The position numbers and the translations under genes are program-made. DNA of 9,426 nucleotides from Leptospira sp. (GTDB lineage: Bacteria; Spirochaetota; Leptospiria; Leptospirales; Leptospiraceae). The stretch is taken from NCBI GenBank assembly GCA_021413405.1, contig JAIOQL010000313.1:1-9426 (forward strand). Direction: 5' to 3'. Of this stretch, positions 1-6,536 are shown piece by piece. The notes under the pieces were generated by a model. It did no database searches and was not told the DNA's origin. It saw only the letters and a program-made list of their open reading frames with translations. How positions within the stretch are numbered: the stretch's first letter is position 1; every line of letters begins with the position of its first letter.

Positions 1-2
1 AC

Positions 3-1301
3 GATTACCGGTATCCGATCTGGATGTTGCGTCATAGTCTTGGTGTTCCTGGTGGTGATGAAGATTATACAGGAAGTTATGCCATTGATCATAGTAAGGA
101 TGAAAGAACCGAGGAACTTGAAGTTTCGGCTCTAGAAAATGGTGCGTTACGCGACCTTGTTTTCCGTGGACTCAAGGTTCATGTCAGCCCGAGAGGATAT
201 TCTCATGCTGTCGGACCGATCCATGCAGGTGTAATCGAGCCGGGTCATTTCCGGTTTTCTGTTGAAGGAGAAGTTATTCAGTCCCTGCATATCCGGCTTG
301 GATTTCAGAAAAGGAATATACCTGAGATCCTGAAAGGAAAAACTCCCATCGGGGCAATGCCATATTCTGAAGCCATTTCCGGCGACACAGCCGTAGGATA
401 CGCCACCGCATTTGCGGGTTGCTATGAGCAGGCAATGTCGCTTAACGTTCCAGAAGAACTGAAATTTGTCCGTGCTATTCTTCTCGAAGTTGAAAGGGTG
501 GCGATTCACATAGGTGACCTTGGGGCAATGGCTGGAGATATAGGTTATTATCCTCTTCTCGGGCTATGTTCAACTGATCGTGGAGTGCCACTAGGAGTTA
601 TGGAGGCATTGACCGGATCGAGATTCGGGAAAGGTGCAATCTGGCCCGGAGAAGTGCGCCTCAACAGAAAACTGAATATCAATACTCTGAAAGATTTGCC
701 CAAAAGACTTAAGGATGCATTCACCCGGGTGGAAACGCAATTTCTGAGAGCAACTAAATCTTCAACGATCCGGGAACGTCTTCAGGGTTGCGGAGTGGTA
801 GATCAGTTTCATGTTCAAAGAAACGGATTTGTAGGTATGGCTGCGAGAAGCACAGGAGTCAGGCAGGATATGCGTCATGCGGAAGAGGCTTACAAAAGGA
901 CTTCCACTCCAATGCAGCTTGAACTGGACAGGGAAAATCTCAAAGGGGACGCATGGGCAAGATTTTACCTGAGGTATCTTGAATGCAAGAATAGTGTTGA
1001 ATGGCTGATGCGCGCTATACCTGAGATAGATCTTTCTGCAATTCATAAAGGCCCTCTCCTGATCCAAAAACAGAAAAAGACAAAACCTGGAATTTATTTC
1101 AGTTCCGTTGAAGGGTGGCGCGGATCTGTTCTTGTTGCACTCGATCTGGACAGCGCCGGGAAAATTATTCAGAGTTATATCAGGGATCCATCAGTACTAA
1201 ACTGGCATGCACTTGAACTTGCTGTCCAGGGAGAATTAATTGGAGATTTTCCTCTGAATAATAAATCTTTTAATTTAAGTTATGTGGGGTTTGATCTATG
1301 A
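3..1301 (+). CDS. NuoC/D-like (HyfG/HycE-like) large subunit of a hydrogenase-4-related complex, lacking [NiFe] ligands; 5' partial
   Basis: This is the large subunit of the soluble arm of a complex I / group 4 hydrogenase-like membrane complex. The frame is open to the left edge, and residues encoded before the ATG at 24 still read like the end of a NuoC-type domain, so that ATG is internal. The NuoD signature GPIHAGVIEPGHFRF lies about 60 residues in, and the C-terminus ends in the family-typical DFPLNNKSFNLSY. In [NiFe] hydrogenases the metal is held by an N-terminal CGxC and a C-terminal DPCxxC. Here these are SGDT (nt 378-389) and DPSVLN (nt 1185-1202), so no Ni-Fe site can form. The complex I quinone tyrosine motif (RVDY) is also absent. 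These features fit the Ehr group rather than a hydrogenase or true NADH dehydrogenase. The gene overlaps the next one by ATGA, implying translational coupling. Family is certain; the transported ion and electron path are unknown. Confidence 0.93.
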   Translation, partial: DYRYPIWMLRHSLGVPGGDEDYTGSYAIDHSKDERTEELEVSALENGALRDLVFRGLKVHVSPRGYSHAVGPIHAGVIEPGHFRFSVEGEVIQSLHIRLGFQKRNIPEILKGKTPIGAMPYSEAISGDTAVGYATAFAGCYEQAMSLNVPEELKFVRAILLEVERVAIHIGDLGAMAGDIGYYPLLGLCSTDRGVPLGVMEALTGSRFGKGAIWPGEVRLNRKLNINTLKDLPKRLKDAFTRVETQFLRATKSSTIRERLQGCGVVDQFHVQRNGFVGMAARSTGVRQDMRHAEEAYKRTSTPMQLELDRENLKGDAWARFYLRYLECKNSVEWLMRAIPEIDLSAIHKGPLLIQKQKKTKPGIYFSSVEGWRGSVLVALDLDSAGKIIQSYIRDPSVLNWHALELAVQGELIGDFPLNNKSFNLSYVGFDL

Positions 1302-2134
1302 TATCATTGTATGAAATAAAGAATCTTTTTTCAAAACACTCTACACTGGATTATGATAAGGCCTCTCCCGTGAATGCGAATGCGCGTGGGATTCCTTTGC
1401 CTTCCGGAATTTCAAAAGGGTCAACATGTAAAAACTGTAAAGTCTGTGAGACTAATTGTCCAACCGGTGCAATTAGGGTAAAATCGGACAAGGAGATCAG
1501 TTTTGATTATGGCGCCTGTCTCCAATGTGGACTCTGTGTCGAAGTCTGTCCTGAAGAAAAACTGGAAAATTCAGGTTTGGTCTACGCCTTTGCACTAAAC
1601 CGTGATGAGCTGAAAATAAATTTCAGAGACGGGGATTTTGAGCCAAAAGAATTCGCATTGTCGGATAACGTACAGAAATTTCAGAAACTGACAAAGACAA
1701 GAGGATTTAACTTTAGGGAAGTTGCCGCCGCGGGAAATAACACGGTTGAATGTGAGATCAATGCAAGTTTTAACAATTATTTCGACAGTGAATCACAGGC
1801 TGTGAAAAGTGTGGCATCTCCAAAACATGCAGACGCCATCATTTATTCCGGTCCCGTCAGTGAAAATATGAAGGACCCGCTCGCGATAGCTTGGGAGGTA
1901 ATGCCGGAACCTAAGGCGCTCATTGCAAATGGGACCGAGGCAGTTAGCGGGGGACTTTTTCCTCAGGGACAAAGACCGAAAGAGCCCGATCTGTTTATTG
2001 CCGGTGATCCTCCAAGACCGGATGTATTCATAAATGCATACAGGCTTTTAATGGGGAGATTGAAGTATCATTTTCAAAAATCTGTGAAGCACAGGCTTGA
2101 CGAATTAAAAAAAATAAAAAAGGAACAGGTTTAG
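1298..2134 (+). CDS. Fusion of 2[4Fe-4S] ferredoxin (HyfH/NuoI-like) and cysteine-less NuoB/HyfI-like domain
   Basis: This 278-residue protein is a small subunit of the same Hyf-like complex. Residues 44-54 (C44, C47, C50, C54, then Pro) and 74-84 (C74, C77, C80, C84, then Pro) form two complete CxxCxxCxxxCP motifs, so two [4Fe-4S] clusters are expected. Residues about 138-255 follow the NuoB/HyfI fold: SPKHADAIIYSGPVSENM, MPEPKALIANG, and an IAGDPPRPD loop where homologues have PGCPPRP. Aligned without gaps to E. coli HyfI from memory, the first cluster motif has A144, N147 and V150 in place of cysteines. The later ones are E214 and D237. C152 sits in a non-ligand column. The N2-type cluster should therefore be missing. 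The charged, lysine-rich tail (about 256-278) is probably helical. The start is fixed by the ATGA overlap with the upstream gene. Ferredoxin part certain; NuoB assignment strong. Confidence 0.92.
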   Translation: MISLYEIKNLFSKHSTLDYDKASPVNANARGIPLPSGISKGSTCKNCKVCETNCPTGAIRVKSDKEISFDYGACLQCGLCVEVCPEEKLENSGLVYAFALNRDELKINFRDGDFEPKEFALSDNVQKFQKLTKTRGFNFREVAAAGNNTVECEINASFNNYFDSESQAVKSVASPKHADAIIYSGPVSENMKDPLAIAWEVMPEPKALIANGTEAVSGGLFPQGQRPKEPDLFIAGDPPRPDVFINAYRLLMGRLKYHFQKSVKHRLDELKKIKKEQV

Positions 2135-2137
2135 ACC

Positions 2138-3691
2138 ATGAGTTTACCAACAGCACCAAAGGACTGGATAGAAGGCCTAAAGGAAAACTGGAAAACAGAT
2201 CTTGTATCCGGTTTCATAATATTTTTAATCGCGCTTCCGTTGTGTATTGGAATCGCACTTGCTTCCGGTGCTCCACCGATGGCAGGTTTGCTTTCGGGAA
2301 TTGTAGGCGGGGCAATCATTTCCATTATCAGCGGATCCTATGTGACAATCAATGGACCGGCGGCAGGATTGATTGTGATCATTTTCGGTTCCATTGAAAT
2401 ATTAGGTGGGGGTGATCCAAAAGCCGGCTTCAGGTTTACGTTAGCCGCCATTGTATGTGCGGGCATTCTCCAGATAGGGATGGGGTTTTTAAAGGCAGGA
2501 ATTCTTGCAAGTATTTTTCCTGCCTCTGTTATTTATGGGATGCTATCTGCCATTGGAGTGATTATTTTTACAAAGCAGATCCATGTGGCTTTAGGAGTTG
2601 TCCCGCAGGCAAAAACTTTGCTGGGTCAGATGGCGGAAATACCAAACAGCTTTATGCACTTGAATCCGGAAATTGCGTTTATAGGTATTGTCAGTATTGC
2701 CATACTCGTTGGCTATCCATACATAAAATCAAATTACGTTAAAAAAATCCCGGCACCTTTGATTGCTGTTGTTGTCGCAATTTTCATAGCTGAGTTCCTT
2801 GATTTTAAAGATCAGCACAACTACTTTGTATTTGACAAGGAGTATTCCATAGGCCCAAAATCCCTGGTTCATATTCCGCACGACTTTCTTGCTGGCCTGA
2901 CTTTTCCGGATTTTGGAATACTATTTTCGAAAGCTTCGGTATTGCAAATTATCACTATTACACTCGTTGCAAGTGTGGAATCTCTTCTCACAGTCGTAGC
3001 GGTTGACAGACTTGATCCGTTCAGGCGGGTATCTGATATGAATCGTGAACTGGTTGCTAAAGGGATTGGGAATACAATTTTGGGATTCATTGGCGGGCTT
3101 CCAATCATAGCTGAAGTCGTTCGTAGTTCTGCAAACATCAATAACGGAGCAAAGACGAGGTGGTCAAATTTTTTTCATGGAGTTTTTCTTCTACTGTTCC
3201 TGCTTCTTCTTCCAGGACTCCTCGAAAAAATTCCTTTAGCTTCGCTCGCAGCTATTCTTATGGTAACTGGATACAGGCTTGCAGTTCCTGAACTTAAAAA
3301 GGCAGCCAAGATCGGACTAGATCAATTCTTTATTTATTCCATCACTCTATTTTTTATTATAGAAGATGATCTTCTTGTCGGAGTAATTATCGGAATAGTT
3401 GTCAATTTATTTCTTCATTATGTAAATGTTATTTTACCAGAAGGAATTACATTTAATGATTTCATCCGGGGGCGAGTCGAGGTAAAAACGAATGATGGAA
3501 CCTCTCTTTTCGGAAAGTCCCGGAAGCGGACGACAACACTGCAATTGCGGGGCCTTGCAGTGTTTATTAATTTCCACACATTGAAAAAGCAGTTGGATGC
3601 AGCACCAAGGAACGAAGTTTTGGAAATCGATTTGAGTACCCGGTTAAAAGTTTCGACCGGGTTGTCATTGCGTTTCACCGTTAAGGATTAG
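2138..3691 (+). CDS. SulP-family inorganic anion (probably bicarbonate or sulfate) transporter with a broken STAS domain
   Basis: This inner-membrane anion transporter has 517 residues to the stop. The first 440 or so residues are strongly hydrophobic with SulP hallmarks: ALPLCIGIALASGAPPMAGL near 33-52, NGPAAGL at 72-78, VASVESLLTVVAVDRLDPFRR in the later half, and a RSSANINNGAKTRWSN motif before HGVFLL. A STAS domain starts near residue 468 (LQLRGLAVFINFHTLKKQL) and reaches VLEIDLSTRL. The following 14 or so residues then no longer match STAS, and a TAG ends the frame. STAS-like sequence appears to resume in the same frame after it (see 3692-3768). The gene begins 3 bases after the previous stop, with AGGAACAGG (2121-2129) as ribosome binding site, so it belongs to the same transcription unit as the Hyf-like genes. 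The substrate cannot be read from sequence; bicarbonate is favoured by the neighbouring carbonic anhydrase fusion. A C-terminal lesion or sequencing error is possible. Confidence 0.9.
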   Translation: MSLPTAPKDWIEGLKENWKTDLVSGFIIFLIALPLCIGIALASGAPPMAGLLSGIVGGAIISIISGSYVTINGPAAGLIVIIFGSIEILGGGDPKAGFRFTLAAIVCAGILQIGMGFLKAGILASIFPASVIYGMLSAIGVIIFTKQIHVALGVVPQAKTLLGQMAEIPNSFMHLNPEIAFIGIVSIAILVGYPYIKSNYVKKIPAPLIAVVVAIFIAEFLDFKDQHNYFVFDKEYSIGPKSLVHIPHDFLAGLTFPDFGILFSKASVLQIITITLVASVESLLTVVAVDRLDPFRRVSDMNRELVAKGIGNTILGFIGGLPIIAEVVRSSANINNGAKTRWSNFFHGVFLLLFLLLLPGLLEKIPLASLAAILMVTGYRLAVPELKKAAKIGLDQFFIYSITLFFIIEDDLLVGVIIGIVVNLFLHYVNVILPEGITFNDFIRGRVEVKTNDGTSLFGKSRKRTTTLQLRGLAVFINFHTLKKQLDAAPRNEVLEIDLSTRLKVSTGLSLRFTVKD

Positions 3692-3768
3692 AATAAAAAA
3701 ATCTGGTATACTGACATTTTCAGAGATCATAATCGTAAAATTTTTCATCCGAGATGCTACTTCAATAG
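3692..3768 (+). pseudogene. Probable detached tail of the STAS domain of the preceding SulP gene
   Basis: Directly after the TAG at 3689-3691 the same reading frame continues NKKIWYTDIFRDHNRKIFHP. STAS domains of bacterial SulP proteins commonly end in a pattern with His, five residues, then His-Pro. Here the spacing is exact (His at 3728-3730, HisPro at 3746-3751). The stop codon falls where many homologues have the tyrosine of an Asp-Tyr pair (the preceding residues are VKD). A shift of one base after HP gives a short end at TAG 3766-3768. Just before the stop, another frame (nt 3655-3681) reads DRVVIAFHR, similar to the second STAS helix, which suggests two compensating indels there. This rests on family memory, not an alignment. 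Confidence 0.45.
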
Positions 3769-4092
3769 TCGAACTGGTATGGGTTTGCAGAATGTTTTAG
3801 TATCCGGTTCAAAATTACTAATCACTTTTGCGATCATATTCCAGATGGCTACAGTGTTCATCTTTTCGCCTGCATCTGGTGAGAGATTTATAAAGATCAA
3901 CCCTGCAGGGATACTTGGAAGCAGCTTGATCATAGACGAGACCATGTCGCCTGTAGCTGAACCAGAAGGAAAAGAAGTTTTCGAATTTGAAGATATGATC
4001 TTCGGAAAGAGTATTTTTGTTTTTTCTCCGAAAAAATCTCTATTGGTTTTTGACATTCCTTTTGCAAAGCTTTCTTCAAATCCAATTCGCAT
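3757..4092 (-). CDS. Hypothetical 111-residue protein on the minus strand, unrecognised
   Basis: This is the only gene candidate on the minus strand. The ATG (complement of 4090-4092) is preceded on its own strand by GGAGG (complement of 4100-4104) with a 7-base gap, a near-ideal Shine-Dalgarno arrangement. The predicted protein is basic and soluble, with a segment KTSFPSGSATGD in its middle and a tail rich in Lys and Thr. It matches no family I recognise. A + strand ORF (3779-4117) covers the same bases but has no ribosome binding site. Against a real gene: it is short, it sits antisense inside a co-directional gene run, and its end touches the STAS remnant. It could be a small inserted gene, decayed sequence, or chance. 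Confidence 0.3.
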   Translation of the reverse strand: MRIGFEESFAKGMSKTNRDFFGEKTKILFPKIISSNSKTSFPSGSATGDMVSSMIKLLPSIPAGLIFINLSPDAGEKMNTVAIWNMIAKVISNFEPDTKTFCKPIPVRLLK

Positions 4093-4195
4093 AATCAGCC
4101 CTCCACCTAAATCTTAATTTTCCATTTAAATCCTGTAACCATCTGTGCGATGGCAGTCTCGTCGGCAGATCAATTATACATTTAAAGGCAAATTA
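3769..4195. other. Intergenic stretch between the two SulP genes with no clear + strand gene
   Basis: Together with the STAS remnant this makes a gap of about 500 bases between two otherwise closely packed co-directional genes. It holds overlapping ORFs of about 111 residues on both strands, of which only the minus one has a ribosome binding site. Near its right end is a weak 5-bp inverted repeat CCATC-tgtgc-GATGG (4139-4153), and TTATAC (4174-4179) could act as a -10 box for the next gene, but no fitting -35 box is visible. I see no terminator, tRNA or repeat family. Confidence 0.5.
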
Positions 4196-6442
4196 ATGAA
4201 CATAATTAGATTTCTTAAATTAGATATAACAAAAACCAGATTCTATCCCGGGGATATCAGCTCCGGGGCGGCTGTATTTATCGTAGCAACTCCATTGTGC
4301 CTCGGGATCGCTCACGCGTCAGGAACTCCAGTTCTTTCCGGAATAGTTTCGGGAATTATCGGGGGTGTCGTTGTGGGACTTGTAAGTAAATCGCCATTGA
4401 GCGTTAGCGGCCCGGCTGCCGGACTCACCGCAATTGTTCTGCATGGGTTGTCAGTACTCGGAGGGTTTGAAAATTTACTGGCAAGTATCATCATTGCGGG
4501 AATCTTCCAGATAATTCTTGGTTCTGTTCGGGCAGGTGTGCTGATAAATTTTTTTCCAAATTCAGTGATTAAGGGAATGCTTTGTGCCATCGGGCTAATT
4601 CTGATCTCAAAACAATTTCCCCATTTACTTGGGTATGATATTGAGCAACCGGGAGTGGAAGAATTTAACATCCATACAGAAGATTTGAGTGACATGAATC
4701 CGCTAAAAACTCAGGAAAAGTCAACCTTTACAATCTTGCTTCATTCATTTTCGAATATAAACAATGGAATTGCCATTCTCGGGATACTTTCATTGGGAGT
4801 TATAATTGCCTGGGAAAAATTTTTTTCCAGGAATAGAAATCTGATCAGCTCTTCACTTGTGGCAATTGTATTTGGTGTTGTGTTAAATTTCCTCTATTTG
4901 AAATTTTTTCCGGAATTTGCAATCAAAGATCAACACCTGTTAAATCTTCCGGAAAACTATACAATTTCTGATTTCTACAACCGGATATCATTTCCGGATC
5001 TGAAACTTTTTGGGAATTATAACGTGTACTATTTTGCGATCGTCCTGACAGTTGTGGCATCCCTCGAATCCCTCCTCAGTATCGAAGCGATCGATAAGCT
5101 TGACCCCAGGAACAGGCAGACTCCGAAAAATCGGGAACTGATTGCCCAGGGAATTGGAAATATATTTGCCGGATTTACAGGCGGTTTACCAGTGACATCG
5201 GTGATCGTGCGCAGTACCGTTAATTTAAGTTCAGGAGCGAAATCAAGGTTTTCATCAATCCTTCATGGAGTTTTTCTTTTTATTGCGGTCCTTTTCGGTG
5301 CAAGATATATGAACCAGATTCCATTTGTGACACTTGCTGCAATTCTCTCATTTATAGGATACAAACTTGCTGCTCCGAGAGTTTTTATAGAAAATTTCAA
5401 AAAGGGGCTGAATCAGTTTATTCCGTTTGTCGCCACAGTCATCGCGATTTTGTTTTCCGATATGTTAATCGGGATTTTCATAGGGTTTAATGTTGCAATA
5501 GTGTTTATCCTGAAAAGTTATTATGATACAACCGATATCACAATAAAAAGGAACGGAAAATTCATACGAATAATAATTGGTGAAAGTCTGAGTTTTTTGA
5601 GAAAAGCACGACTTATTGATGCGTTAAGCGAAATTCAAGAAGGGTCATTTGTCGAAATCGATGCATCAAAGGCACATTATTTGGATTCAGATATCCTGGA
5701 AGTGATCAGGGAATTCAAGCAGGGCGCCAAAGAATTAAATATTGAAACAATAATTATAGGAGTAAAAAATATGGAAATAATTTCAGATGAGTACAGGCAG
5801 AGAATAGATCAATCCTACAATACACTTCTCGAAAGGAACCTGGACTGGGCGAGCCGGAAAGTAAAGGAAGATCCGGATTTCTTCAGGAAGCTTTCGGAAG
5901 GACAAAATCCGGAATTTCTGTTCATTGGATGTTCTGATAGCAGGGTTTCTGTGAATCTGCTCACAAATACGGATCCCGGGGAAATATTTGTACACAGGAA
6001 TATTGCAAATATTGTCAACCCTGGTGATATGAACCTGATGTCTGTTCTTGAGTTTGCGATTGAACATCTCAAAATAAAACATATCATCGTTTGCGGTCAT
6101 TATGGATGCGGGGGAATTAAAGCAGCAATGAACGAGACAATAGAACCAAATGGTATGATCTCCAATTGGATCACTCAGATACGGGAAACTCAGGCTCTAC
6201 ATTCAGATGAGCTGAGTGCTATCAGTTTCCCGGAAGAAAGAGAAAGAAAACTAGTAGAGTATCATGTAGTAGAGCAGGTTAAAAATTTGTATAAATCACC
6301 GGTCGTTTTCAATGCCATCAGAAAGTATGGTTTTCCGATCCTCCATAGCTGGGTTTACGATATCAGTACGGGAAAAATTAAATCCATGGAATTTGGAGTG
6401 GATGGAGAAAGTATCGAAGCCCCCGGTTTTACTGCAAGATAG
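4196..6442 (+). CDS. SulP transporter - STAS - beta-carbonic anhydrase fusion protein
   Basis: This 748-residue membrane protein couples anion (probably bicarbonate) transport to interconversion of CO2 and bicarbonate. Residues about 15-435 are the SulP membrane domain (TPLCLGIAHASG, SGPAAGL at 71-77, VASLESLLSIEAIDKLDPRNR, HGVFLF). Residues about 448-525 are a STAS domain (SFVEIDASKAHYLDSDILE) that looks complete, unlike that of the first SulP gene. From about 540 to the end is a beta-class carbonic anhydrase close in pattern to E. coli Can: zinc ligands C579, H635 and C638 (HYGCGG), and the catalytic Asp-Arg pair D581/R583 in CSDSR. SulP-carbonic anhydrase fusions are a known architecture. 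The ATG at 4196 is preferred because AAAGG (4184-4188) precedes it by 7 bases. A GTG at 4145 would add 17 polar residues with no homology to SulP starts. The catalytic domain should face the cytoplasm. Function is well supported; direction and substrate are inference. Confidence 0.95.
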   Translation: MNIIRFLKLDITKTRFYPGDISSGAAVFIVATPLCLGIAHASGTPVLSGIVSGIIGGVVVGLVSKSPLSVSGPAAGLTAIVLHGLSVLGGFENLLASIIIAGIFQIILGSVRAGVLINFFPNSVIKGMLCAIGLILISKQFPHLLGYDIEQPGVEEFNIHTEDLSDMNPLKTQEKSTFTILLHSFSNINNGIAILGILSLGVIIAWEKFFSRNRNLISSSLVAIVFGVVLNFLYLKFFPEFAIKDQHLLNLPENYTISDFYNRISFPDLKLFGNYNVYYFAIVLTVVASLESLLSIEAIDKLDPRNRQTPKNRELIAQGIGNIFAGFTGGLPVTSVIVRSTVNLSSGAKSRFSSILHGVFLFIAVLFGARYMNQIPFVTLAAILSFIGYKLAAPRVFIENFKKGLNQFIPFVATVIAILFSDMLIGIFIGFNVAIVFILKSYYDTTDITIKRNGKFIRIIIGESLSFLRKARLIDALSEIQEGSFVEIDASKAHYLDSDILEVIREFKQGAKELNIETIIIGVKNMEIISDEYRQRIDQSYNTLLERNLDWASRKVKEDPDFFRKLSEGQNPEFLFIGCSDSRVSVNLLTNTDPGEIFVHRNIANIVNPGDMNLMSVLEFAIEHLKIKHIIVCGHYGCGGIKAAMNETIEPNGMISNWITQIRETQALHSDELSAISFPEERERKLVEYHVVEQVKNLYKSPVVFNAIRKYGFPILHSWVYDISTGKIKSMEFGVDGESIEAPGFTAR

Positions 6443-6514
6443 AACTCCAGCTATCCAGTGTCGGGGAATATTGTATAAATATTTTTGTTTATTCTGGTCA
6501 GGGCTTTATCAATC

Positions 6515-6528
6515 TCCTCAAATGAGGA
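6515..6528 (+). promoter_or_regulatory. Inverted repeat covering the ribosome binding site of the SRPBCC gene
   Basis: TCCTCA-AA-TGAGGA is a perfect 6-bp inverted repeat. As RNA it would form a 5-bp stem TCCTC/GAGGA with loop AAAT. The right arm contains the only Shine-Dalgarno-like sequence (GAGGA, 6524-6528), 8 bases before the ATG at 6537. Folding would hide the ribosome binding site, so it may modulate translation; it could also be a protein-binding palindrome or chance. The rest of the spacer from 6443 is AT-rich, with TATAAA at 6474-6479 but no convincing -35 box. Confidence 0.35.
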
Positions 6529-6536
6529 CAAAAAAA

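Noticed and set aside
24..26. ATG that could be taken as the start of the large-subunit gene
   Set aside because: The frame is open to position 3 and the upstream residues continue a NuoC-like sequence, so the gene begins outside the window.
147..509. Minus-strand ORFs inside the large-subunit, SulP and carbonic anhydrase genes (for example 147-509, 4312-4695, 5783-6100)
   Set aside because: They lie antisense to clearly coding, family-recognised sequence and show no recognisable domains.
3707..3712. TATACT as a -10 promoter box
   Set aside because: No -35-like hexamer lies 16-18 bases upstream, and the region reads as a STAS remnant.
3779..4117. 112-residue + strand ORF between the SulP genes
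   Set aside because: No ribosome binding site precedes it and no family is recognised. It is in frame with the SulP gene only because that frame happens to stay open beyond the STAS remnant.
4139..4153. Inverted repeat CCATC-tgtgc-GATGG as terminator or operator
   Set aside because: It has only 5 bp and no following T-run, and such repeats are common by chance; it is noted only in the spacer description.
4145..4195. GTG start extending the SulP-carbonic anhydrase fusion by 17 residues
   Set aside because: No ribosome binding site fits it, and the extra residues are polar and unlike SulP N-termini; ATG 4196 has AAAGG at good distance.
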